64,000 nt of DNA from Chitinophagales bacterium (GTDB taxonomy: Bacteria > Bacteroidota > Bacteroidia > Chitinophagales > JADIYW01), in assembly GCA_023957235.1 (NCBI GenBank), contig JAMLHI010000005.1, positions 124,001 through 188,000 on the forward strand, read 5' to 3'. The notes below the pieces were generated by a model, which had not been told where the DNA came from, made no database searches, and saw nothing but the letters and a program-made list of their open reading frames with translations. The translations under genes were made by a program, and so were the position numbers. This document shows, one piece after another, positions 26,981 through 34,606 of the stretch (its first letter is position 1; each line of letters begins with the position of its first letter).

Positions 26981-27300
26981 TATACTTATCATCGTATTAG
27001 TACTCGCCTTGAGGCGAGTACCAGACAATAATTTATTAAATAGTTTCCATACTTATCATCGTATTGGCACTCGCCTTGAGGCGAGTAACAGACAATAATT
27101 TATTAAATAGTTTTCATACTTACCATTGTATTGGCACTCGCCTTGAGGCGAGTGCCAGACAGATATATATTTAATAATTTTCTCGCTTACCATTGTATCG
27201 GTACTCGCCTTGAGGCGAGTACCGGACAATAATTTATTTAATAGTTTTCATGCTTATCATCGTATTGGCACTCGCCTTGAGGCGAGTGCCAGACAGATAC
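26981..27300. repeat. Five-copy tandem repeat, 67-bp period, each with a perfect hairpin core
   Basis: The core ACTCGCC-TTGA-GGCGAGT starts at 27002, 27069, 27136, 27203 and 27270, an exact 67-base period. The AT-rich linkers are also similar (TACTTATCATCGTATT before each core, GACAATAATTTATTAAATAG after). Bases flanking the core vary but mostly keep the pairing. Copies 3 and 5 have TGGCACT with AGTGCCA, copy 4 has CGGTACT with AGTACCG, and copy 1 has GTACT with AGTAC; only copy 2 loses outer pairs. The paired changes suggest that the structure is under selection. The array lies in the gap between divergent purH and dnaB. Confidence 0.9.
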
Positions 27301-27339
27301 TATTTATAAAATTCTATTAAAGATAGCCTTTAGATAAAG

Positions 27340-27700
27340 TCATATAACAACGTGATAATCAGATTTATTTTAATCTATTTTTGAAAATTTTCCTAATGTC
27401 AATATAAGTTTATCCACATCATCCTAATTATTTTTGAAGGATTTATAAACAAAATATGAAGTAAAAATTACTCACTTATAAACACTACTACTGCTATTTT
27501 CACATCAAAAGTCAGCTTTATCCACAGAAGAAAAAACTAATAAAAATAAATATTGGTTGCAAATATGTCATAGATTACAAAGTATCAATAATTTACAAGA
27601 TTGAGTATATCCATATTTATCTTATCCACACCAAAATGTAAACTTCTATTTTATTAAAGAAGAATTAAAGCTAGTATCTTTATCATCTCTCTTATTTATA
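27340..27700 (+). other. DnaA-box cluster in AT-rich DNA upstream of dnaB (candidate oriC or DnaA-regulated region)
   Basis: Three perfect consensus DnaA boxes TTATCCACA lie at 27410-27418, 27518-27526 and 27622-27630, all on the plus strand and 108 and 104 bases apart, close to ten helical turns. The surrounding DNA is very AT-rich, as needed for an unwinding element (for example 27540-27610). By a rough composition estimate this 9-mer is expected about once in 80 kb on both strands, so three in 220 bases is not chance. It could be the chromosomal replication origin or a DnaA-controlled dnaB promoter. The only -7-like sequence before dnaB is TATCTTTA, near 27675. Confidence 0.55.
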
Positions 27701-27710
27701 GGAACACGAC

Positions 27711-29252
27711 ATGGAAACTTCACAATTTGCAAAAAAGGGATTGAGCACATCAAAATCAATTGCTCAAGATTTTTCATCCATTATGTTTGGAAAAATCCCC
27801 CCTCAAGCTCGTGATTTGGAAGAAGCTGTCATTGGTGCTCTTCTAATAGATAAGGAAGCACTCAATGAGGTGATAGATATCATCAAACCTGAAGTATTTT
27901 ATGTAGAAGCTCATCGTACAATTTTTTTAGCTATCAAACAATTGTTTGAATCATCCAATCCAATAGATTTACTTACTGTAGTTCAACAGTTAAGAAAAAA
28001 TGGAACTTTAGAAGTTGTAGGTGGCGCATATTATCTTTCAGAACTTACTAACAAAGTCGCATCTTCTGCTAATATTGAATATCACTCTCGAATAGTGATT
28101 CAAAAATTCATCCAACGTAAACTCATTGAGATATCAAATACAATCATCAAAGATGCTTACGAGGACACTACTGATGTATTGGTTTTGTTGGACAAAGCAG
28201 AAAAAAATATATTTTCTGTTGCCGAGCAAAATCTCAAGAGAAGTTCTCAGAACATGGAAAGTTTACTGTCTGATACATTAAAGGAAATTGACACTATCAG
28301 AAACAAACCTGGAGGGCTGACTGGCGTACCTTCAGGTTATACATATTTAGACAGCATGACTTCTGGATGGCAAAAATCCGATTTAATCATCATAGCCGCA
28401 CGACCCGCAATGGGTAAGACTGCTTTTGTCTTAAATATGGCAAGAACTGCAGCTGTAGATCATCATATTCCTGTGGCTATTTTTTCATTGGAAATGAATT
28501 CCATTCAGTTAGTCAAAAGGATAATATCTTCAGAAGTAGAGATAGATTCTGAAAAAATCAATCATGGAAATTTAAATGATTATGAATGGGCTGAATTGAG
28601 TAAAAGAGTAGAAAAATTATCAAGTGCTCCTATTTTTATCAATGACACTCCAGGACTAAATATATTTGAATTAAGATCACAGTGTAGAAGGCTAAAAAGC
28701 ACCCATGATATTCAAATGGTTATGATTGATTATTTGCAATTGATGAGTGGCTCTTCTGAAGGAAGCAAGGGAGGCACACGTGAGCAAGAAATTAGTAATA
28801 TTTCCAGAGCACTAAAAGGAATTGCAAAGGAGCTAAACATACCAATAATCGCCCTCTCTCAGTTAAGTCGTGCAGTAGAAACCCGTACCGGTGATAAAAG
28901 GCCCCAATTATCAGACTTGAGAGAATCCGGAGCTATTGAGCAAGATGCTGATATGGTATTGGCGTTATACAGACCTGAATATTATGGCCATGAAACTGAT
29001 TCAACTGGAGAATCTACAAAGAATATGGCAGAAGTTATAGTATTGAAGCATAGACATGGAAGTACAGGCACAGTCAAATTAAGCTTTATCAAGGAATATA
29101 CTAAATTTAAAGACTGGAATCCAATGTCTATTCACCATAGTGGAGGAGGTCATTCATATCAAAATAAACACCAAGAAGATTATATTGTCAAACAGTCAAA
29201 AATGGACTCTATCCCAAATGATAAACATATAGAGGAAGATGAAATTTTTTAA
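27711..29252 (+). CDS. dnaB: Replicative DNA helicase
   Basis: Hexameric 5'-3' helicase that unwinds DNA at the fork and recruits primase. The N-terminal domain (PPQARDLEEAVIGALLIDKEALNEV, about 30-55) is followed by the RecA-like motor. Walker A is RPAMGKTAF at 231-239, Walker B is MVMIDYLQLM, then LKGIAKELNIPIIALSQLSRAVETR and LSDLRESGAIEQDADMVLALYR. The family's closing KHRHGSTGTVKLSF is present, and the tail after it is poorly conserved. The 513 residues are a normal length and no intein is present. It stands alone on the plus strand behind the DnaA-box cluster, and its stop faces that of thrB. Confidence 0.97.
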   Translation: METSQFAKKGLSTSKSIAQDFSSIMFGKIPPQARDLEEAVIGALLIDKEALNEVIDIIKPEVFYVEAHRTIFLAIKQLFESSNPIDLLTVVQQLRKNGTLEVVGGAYYLSELTNKVASSANIEYHSRIVIQKFIQRKLIEISNTIIKDAYEDTTDVLVLLDKAEKNIFSVAEQNLKRSSQNMESLLSDTLKEIDTIRNKPGGLTGVPSGYTYLDSMTSGWQKSDLIIIAARPAMGKTAFVLNMARTAAVDHHIPVAIFSLEMNSIQLVKRIISSEVEIDSEKINHGNLNDYEWAELSKRVEKLSSAPIFINDTPGLNIFELRSQCRRLKSTHDIQMVMIDYLQLMSGSSEGSKGGTREQEISNISRALKGIAKELNIPIIALSQLSRAVETRTGDKRPQLSDLRESGAIEQDADMVLALYRPEYYGHETDSTGESTKNMAEVIVLKHRHGSTGTVKLSFIKEYTKFKDWNPMSIHHSGGGHSYQNKHQEDYIVKQSKMDSIPNDKHIEEDEIF

Positions 29253-29288
29253 CTCAATCCTCCTCTTTCATAATTTTATTCTTTTATC

Positions 29289-30236
29289 CTAATCTACAAA
29301 TGGCAAAGTTTTGGGTCCGGCATGATTGACTTTGCTGACATAGACTTCTGCTCCAATATTCTGATTATCCATTACTTTTTTCATTGCAACACCCACTCTT
29401 TCTGCAATTTCTTTGCCTTTGCACAAAGCAAACACAGAAGGTCCAGAACCACTGATACTACTCCCTAATGCACCAGCAGCAATAGCAGCATTTTTCATTT
29501 CATAAAAACCAGGAATTAATTTACTTCTATGAGGTTCGGCAATATAATCAACTAAAGAGCGGCCAATTAAATCATAATCTCCTCTTAATAAACCAACCAT
29601 TAACCCACCTACATTGGCACTTTGTCTCAAAGAAACAGATAAAGGAATTTCCTTAGGCAAAATTTCTCTAGCTTCTTTTGTCAAAACAATCACATCTGGA
29701 TTAATAACAGCACACCATAGTTCATCAGGGACAGGTATTTGGATAATATCTAAAGGTTCATAGCTACGTACTAATATAAAACCACCAAACAATGATGAAG
29801 CTACATTATCTGCAATAGCAGCATCACAAGCAGCTTTCTCTGCATTGAGTAAAAATGGCAACATTTCATATTTTGTCAATTTTTCATTACACAACATATT
29901 AATTGCATAAACTCCAGCTACTGCACTTGCAGCACTACTTCCCAATCCGCTTCCTGAAGGCATCATTTTTTTTATCCAAACTTTACAGCCAAAATCGGCT
30001 TGAATAAAATTTAAATAATCCAAAATAGCTACAGTAGCAGAATTTTTTAACGGATCTCTCGGCAAGACACCTCCATCACCTTCAATATCTATGATTTCAA
30101 CACCTTTCTCAGTGGTCAACTCCATCACCAACTCATCTCCTGGCCTTTCAATCGCAAAACCTAATATATCATAACCACAAGCCACATTAGCCACAGTAGC
30201 GGGCGCAAAAACTTTTATTCTATCTCCTGGTTTCAT
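29289..30236 (-). CDS. thrB: Homoserine kinase
   Basis: GHMP-family kinase phosphorylating homoserine for threonine synthesis. The start is set at ATG 30236, seven bases after the thrA stop, because MKPGDRIKVFAPATVANVACGYDILGFAI is the family's usual beginning. A longer frame up to 30290 would overlap thrA by 47 bases and add an unrelated Leu-rich stretch. The ATP loop is MPSGSGLGSSAASAVAGVYA (about residue 85), and the C-terminal GALGSSISGSGPSVFAL is the third GHMP motif. The product is 315 residues, a normal length. thrC, which usually follows, is not in this window. Confidence 0.94.
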   Translation of the reverse strand: MKPGDRIKVFAPATVANVACGYDILGFAIERPGDELVMELTTEKGVEIIDIEGDGGVLPRDPLKNSATVAILDYLNFIQADFGCKVWIKKMMPSGSGLGSSAASAVAGVYAINMLCNEKLTKYEMLPFLLNAEKAACDAAIADNVASSLFGGFILVRSYEPLDIIQIPVPDELWCAVINPDVIVLTKEAREILPKEIPLSVSLRQSANVGGLMVGLLRGDYDLIGRSLVDYIAEPHRSKLIPGFYEMKNAAIAAGALGSSISGSGPSVFALCKGKEIAERVGVAMKKVMDNQNIGAEVYVSKVNHAGPKTLPFVD

Positions 30237-30243
30237 ACTATAA

Positions 30244-32703
30244 TTAATTGGCCATAAAGTTTCCAATAGTAATAATCTCAGCAAAAACACCTGCAGCAGT
30301 TACTTCTGCACCTGCACCAGGGCCTTTGACTACCAAAGGATTTTTCTTATACCTTTCAGAAGTAAATACTATCATATTATCACTTCCACTGAGATTATAA
30401 AATGGATGACTGGAATCGACAGATTTGAGAACAATCTTCACATGTCCATCTTCAATGACTGCCATATATCTAAGGGCTTTCCCTTCTGACTCAGCAGTTC
30501 TTTTTAAAGATTCATAGTTTTTATCTGCTTCAGAAATTCTTTCTAAAAATTCTAAAACTGAAACATTTCTTAGGCTTTCAGGCACTAAATTTTCAACAGA
30601 GATATCTTCCAACTCCATATCAACACCAAGTTCACGACTTAAAATCAAAGCTTTTCTAGCTACATCAAGTCCGCTCAAATCATCTCTTGGATCTGGCTCT
30701 GTATATCCTTCTTGTTTTGCTTTTAAGACTACTTCGCTAAAAAGGGAATTGCCTTTAAAATTGTTGAAAATATATGATAATGTGCCAGATAATACAGCCT
30801 CAATCTTAATAATATGGTCCCCACTCTTCAGTAAATTATTCAAAGTGTTAATCACAGGCAAACCCGCTCCTACATTTGTTTCATATAAAAACTTGGAATT
30901 GCGTTTTCTTGCAATTTCTCTAAGCCCATTGTATTTTTTAAGAGATAAGGTATTGGCAATTTTATTAGGAGTAACAATAGAAATACTTTTATTGAGAAGT
31001 TTTTCATAAAAAGTAGTCACCTCCTTACTCGCTGAACAATCTACAAAAACGCTATTAGCAAAATTCAATTGAATTACATCTTCAACAAACTTGGATAAAC
31101 TAGCTTTATCTTTACTGGCACTTAGCTTCTTTTTCCAATTAGTCAGATCAATGCCATTCGTATCTATCAATGCATTTTTCGAATTAATCAATCCCATCAC
31201 ATTGATTTCCATTCCCATCTGCTTTTGGAGCAAATCTTTCTGAGAATAAATTTGTTGTAACAAAGTACTTCCTATCAACCCTGTAGGACCAACAAGAAAC
31301 AAATTGACAGAATGCAAATCTTCATTAAAAAATATTTCGTGTAATGCATTCAATGCCTTAGCTTCATCTTTTCTGTCTATAACAGTGGTAATATTTAATT
31401 CAGAAGATCCTTGGGCTATTGCTTTGACATTGATACCATTTTTTCCTAATGCTTTGAATAATCTTCCGGCTACACCAGGAACATTCATCATATTTTCACC
31501 GACTACTGCAATAACAGACTTATCACGTTCTGCAACAATAGGGTGAATAAATTTATTTTGAATTTCATATCTAAATTCTTGTTCTACAGCAGTCGCTGCT
31601 ACTCCAACATCATCAGGAGCCACACCAAAACAAATAGAATGTTCTGAAGACCCTTGCGTCAAAAATATAATATTTACAGAAACCCTGGATAATGCACCAA
31701 ACAACCTTGCTGCTGTACCAACAACACCAAACATTCCACTTCCTTCCAATCTCATCAAAGCAATTTCAGAAATAGATGAAATGCCTTTTATTGGATTATC
31801 TCCTACTTTGGCCTTTTCAATAATAAGTGTTCCAGGATGCTCTGGTCTAAAGGAATTTTTAATAGCCAAAGGAATTTTTTTCACTAATGCTGGAAGGATG
31901 GTCGGAGGATAAATCACTTTAGCTCCAAAATGTGATAATTCCATTGCTTCTTTATAACTCAACTCTGGAATTGTAACTGCTCGTTCAACAATATTAGGAT
32001 TGGCGGTCAAAGCTCCATCCACATCTGTCCAGATTTCTATCATTTTGGCTTTAAGTGCTGCTCCAAATATGGATGCAGTAAAATCTGAACCTCCACGTCC
32101 TAAAGTAGTAATTTCGCCTTTACTATTAGAACCAATAAATCCAGTAACAACTGGAACAGCATTTAGATGATCCACCAACTCTACAATCCTTTTATTAGTA
32201 GCTGTATAATTCACTTTTGCTCCTAAATAGTTTTGTTCAGTTTTGACAATTTGAATAGCATTAACATACATAGATGGTATTCCTGAGCTTTTTAGGGCAG
32301 CAGAAATAATAAAGCAGGACAATCTTTCCCCATAAGAAGACAATCTCGCTAAAGATTTATCTGAGCATTCTCCCAAAAGACAAATTCCCTCTAAAATTCG
32401 TTCAATATCATGAAGCCCTTCTTCTATCTCTGCCAACAACACTTGCTTATCATCAGTAATAATTACTTCATTGGCAATATCCAAGTGTCTTTTTTTTAAA
32501 TCTTCAAGTTGTTCTTTATATTTTAAATTTTTAGTTTCTGCTAATCTGCCAATATTTATCAGCAAATCCGTCACACCTCTAAAAGCAGAACAGACTACCA
32601 CAACTTTATCGTATTGTTCTTTACGACCGCGAACAATTTCGATTACATTCTTTATCCTTTCAGGATTGGCTACAGATGAGCCACCAAACTTCATTACCAA
32701 CAT
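30244..32703 (-). CDS. thrA: Bifunctional aspartate kinase / homoserine dehydrogenase I
   Basis: Catalyses the first and third steps of the threonine/methionine branch. The N-terminal aspartokinase domain starts MLVMKFGGSSVANPERIKNV and has TTLGRGGSDFTASIFGAAL. Two ACT regulatory domains follow (ISEIALMRLEGSGMFGVVGTAARLFGAL and VIAVVGENMMNVPGVAGRLFKALGKNGINVKAIAQGSSE). The homoserine dehydrogenase domain has the dinucleotide-binding LFLVGPTGLIGSTLLQQI and LSGTLSYIFNNF with the catalytic TEPDPRDDLSGLDVARKALIL. At 819 residues it is full length. Feedback by threonine is expected from the ACT domains. A perfect -7 box at 32730-32737 places the transcript start about 20 bases before the ATG, leaving no space for a leader peptide. 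Confidence 0.96.
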   Translation of the reverse strand: MLVMKFGGSSVANPERIKNVIEIVRGRKEQYDKVVVVCSAFRGVTDLLINIGRLAETKNLKYKEQLEDLKKRHLDIANEVIITDDKQVLLAEIEEGLHDIERILEGICLLGECSDKSLARLSSYGERLSCFIISAALKSSGIPSMYVNAIQIVKTEQNYLGAKVNYTATNKRIVELVDHLNAVPVVTGFIGSNSKGEITTLGRGGSDFTASIFGAALKAKMIEIWTDVDGALTANPNIVERAVTIPELSYKEAMELSHFGAKVIYPPTILPALVKKIPLAIKNSFRPEHPGTLIIEKAKVGDNPIKGISSISEIALMRLEGSGMFGVVGTAARLFGALSRVSVNIIFLTQGSSEHSICFGVAPDDVGVAATAVEQEFRYEIQNKFIHPIVAERDKSVIAVVGENMMNVPGVAGRLFKALGKNGINVKAIAQGSSELNITTVIDRKDEAKALNALHEIFFNEDLHSVNLFLVGPTGLIGSTLLQQIYSQKDLLQKQMGMEINVMGLINSKNALIDTNGIDLTNWKKKLSASKDKASLSKFVEDVIQLNFANSVFVDCSASKEVTTFYEKLLNKSISIVTPNKIANTLSLKKYNGLREIARKRNSKFLYETNVGAGLPVINTLNNLLKSGDHIIKIEAVLSGTLSYIFNNFKGNSLFSEVVLKAKQEGYTEPDPRDDLSGLDVARKALILSRELGVDMELEDISVENLVPESLRNVSVLEFLERISEADKNYESLKRTAESEGKALRYMAVIEDGHVKIVLKSVDSSHPFYNLSGSDNMIVFTSERYKKNPLVVKGPGAGAEVTAAGVFAEIITIGNFMAN

Positions 32704-32729
32704 ACAAATGATGTTCTTTTTTGAAAAAG

Positions 32730-32737
32730 CAAAAATA
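32730..32737 (-). promoter_or_regulatory. -7 promoter element of thrA
   Basis: On the minus strand TATTTTTG, followed by C, matches the Bacteroidota TAnnTTTG element exactly, 27 bases before the thrA ATG. No clear TTTG -33 element is seen at the usual 17-21 base spacing, so confidence is moderate. Confidence 0.4.
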
Positions 32738-32807
32738 GATAAAGCATCTCTAAAAAAGGAAAGAAGAAAGAGAATATGTATCTTAGTCCCTCATAATTTA
32801 TTTAATC

Positions 32808-33566
32808 ATGTCAAAATGGTGGAAATTTCCCTATAGTATTTATTCAATTATCTTATTGTTTGCCCTATTTAGCATTGTTCTTCCTATTTATTTTTTAATT
32901 AAAATTTTTATCCCCTATTCCAAACAACAAATCTGGGTATATCGTACAAATAAAATTCTATTCCTAACTTGGTCTGCATTTACTGGTTTCAGATACCAAA
33001 TCAGAGGTATTGAACATATTGACCCTCAACAAAATTATATTGCTATCTGTAACCATAATAATCTTGCAGATTTATTAGCCTCAGCTTATGGGATCCAAGT
33101 TCCTGGCAAACCATTAGTAAAAAAAGAACTCCTAAAAATTCCCATTATAGGACAATTATTTGCAATGGCAAGTGTTCCTTTAGATAGAAAAGATGAAGCA
33201 GCTAGAAAGAAAAGTCTAGAAATTATGAAAAACGAACTACAAAAAAAAGTATCGTTAATTATTTTTCCTGAAGGAACAAGAAATAGAACTCCTCAACCGT
33301 TGAAAGAATTTCATAACGGTGCATTTATTTTATCAAAAGAAACAAATGTCCCAATTTTACCTGTTGTTTTTACTAATATTAGAAGTCTAAGTGGAACAGA
33401 ATCCGTCTTAATCAGACCATGGAGAATTGAAGTCACTCACTTAGCACCAGTTTTTCCAAATCAATATGAAAATATGGAAGCTATGAAAAAAGATATTTAT
33501 AAAATGATGTGGAATTTTTTAGTTGACAATGATGACAGTTTCAAAAGTTTTGAAAAGCTATCATAA
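32808..33566 (+). CDS. plsC: 1-acyl-sn-glycerol-3-phosphate acyltransferase
   Basis: Membrane acyltransferase making phosphatidic acid from lysophosphatidic acid. The N-terminal hydrophobic segment covers about residues 11-35. The catalytic H83-x4-D88 is in CNHNNLADLL, the substrate motif FPEGTR is at 153-158, and KPLVKKELLKIPIIGQLFAMASVPLDR is the intervening conserved block. At 252 residues the length is typical. It is divergent from thrA and stands alone, with its end facing the PorP/SprF-like gene. Confidence 0.92.
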   Translation: MSKWWKFPYSIYSIILLFALFSIVLPIYFLIKIFIPYSKQQIWVYRTNKILFLTWSAFTGFRYQIRGIEHIDPQQNYIAICNHNNLADLLASAYGIQVPGKPLVKKELLKIPIIGQLFAMASVPLDRKDEAARKKSLEIMKNELQKKVSLIIFPEGTRNRTPQPLKEFHNGAFILSKETNVPILPVVFTNIRSLSGTESVLIRPWRIEVTHLAPVFPNQYENMEAMKKDIYKMMWNFLVDNDDSFKSFEKLS

Positions 33567-33592
33567 TTAAAGCATAAATTCCCCTCAATAAA

Positions 33593-34606
33593 TTATAATG
33601 TAGGACAAGCAAAATAATTTTTCTTATTACTATCTTTTTTGCGACTACTGTTCCAAAATCCTTGATAAGTCAAAGAAATTTCTGGGCCTCCATTGCTTCT
33701 TGTAGCTCTAGTCAAAGTTGAAAGATTGACATCATAAGAAAAAGTGAGTACAAAATCATGATATTCTGCTTTTACTGTAGGAATGATAGCATCCTGCATT
33801 CTATACCACAAGCCTACACCTAATTTCATTCCTTGACTGGAATAAGTCGAAAAATCATACCTTCCAAGCACTCCTACCATATATTCTTGAAAAGGGCCTT
33901 GTCTTTGGTACATCGTGCTAGTATTCACATCTATCCTATCATTAACTGCAAAATTTATCCCAGCCTGTCCCACATATCTGACATAAAGAGCATCCTTACT
34001 ATTTAAGAAAAAGCTTTGGTTAGGCTTTAAAAGATTGTAAGCACTCCCTCCCAAATAAAAATTGATATTATCAGTTGGCTCAGCATACCAAAGCATTCCC
34101 AATCCTAAAGAAAAATACCAATAATTATCCATCCCTACAACATCATAACCAGTTCCACCTCCTAATTGGTTTTCATAAATCGCTTTAGACATATTAACAG
34201 AACGATTGGCAATAGTAGCTTGGAAACCTGCTGAAAGAAAATTTGGCATATTCCATCCCAATTTTTGAGTGTATGCAGCACTTAATAAAACTTGATTAGT
34301 GTTAAAATCTAAATCTCCCGCTTGATCACTATAAAAATTGATTCCTACACCAAAACCCGAACCTTTAAACTTTTGCCTTCCAATATTAAAATCCGCTCCA
34401 CCTCCAATTGTTCTATAAGCATTAAAAGGTGCTATCCATTGGCTTCTATAAATTAGAGAAGCTCTCAAATCACCTTTAAAATTACCGGTTAAGGCAGGGT
34501 TATATAAATGAGGAGCTGAATAATATTGTGAGAATTTAATATCTTGTGCTTGGACTCCAAACATCATCACAATAGAAAAAAATACAAATAATATCCTTGT
34601 TTTCAT
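33593..34606 (-). CDS. PorP/SprF family type IX secretion outer-membrane protein
   Basis: A 337-residue outer-membrane beta-barrel with signal peptide (MKTRILFVFFSIVMMFGVQAQD). The family's start QDIKFSQYYSAPHLYNPALTGNFKGDLRASLIYRSQW is unmistakable, and GVGINFYSDQAGDLDFNTNQVLLSAAYTQKL is also typical. Proteins of this family act with the T9SS and with large adhesins carrying type B sorting domains, as SprF does with SprB in Flavobacterium. Its ATG overlaps by one base the stop of the upstream giant PKD gene (TAATG), so the two are translationally coupled and probably form a secreted adhesin plus dedicated partner. Confidence 0.93.
   Translation of the reverse strand: MKTRILFVFFSIVMMFGVQAQDIKFSQYYSAPHLYNPALTGNFKGDLRASLIYRSQWIAPFNAYRTIGGGADFNIGRQKFKGSGFGVGINFYSDQAGDLDFNTNQVLLSAAYTQKLGWNMPNFLSAGFQATIANRSVNMSKAIYENQLGGGTGYDVVGMDNYWYFSLGLGMLWYAEPTDNINFYLGGSAYNLLKPNQSFFLNSKDALYVRYVGQAGINFAVNDRIDVNTSTMYQRQGPFQEYMVGVLGRYDFSTYSSQGMKLGVGLWYRMQDAIIPTVKAEYHDFVLTFSYDVNLSTLTRATRSNGGPEISLTYQGFWNSSRKKDSNKKNYFACPTL

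Noticed and set aside
26981-27300. Repeat array considered as CRISPR
   Set aside because: The whole 67-base unit, including the supposed spacers, is repeated with only small differences, the dyad core is short, and no cas genes are near.
29289-30290. Longer thrB reading frame starting at 30290
   Set aside because: The extra 18 residues are Leu-rich, overlap thrA, and do not match homoserine kinases; ATG 30236 is preferred.
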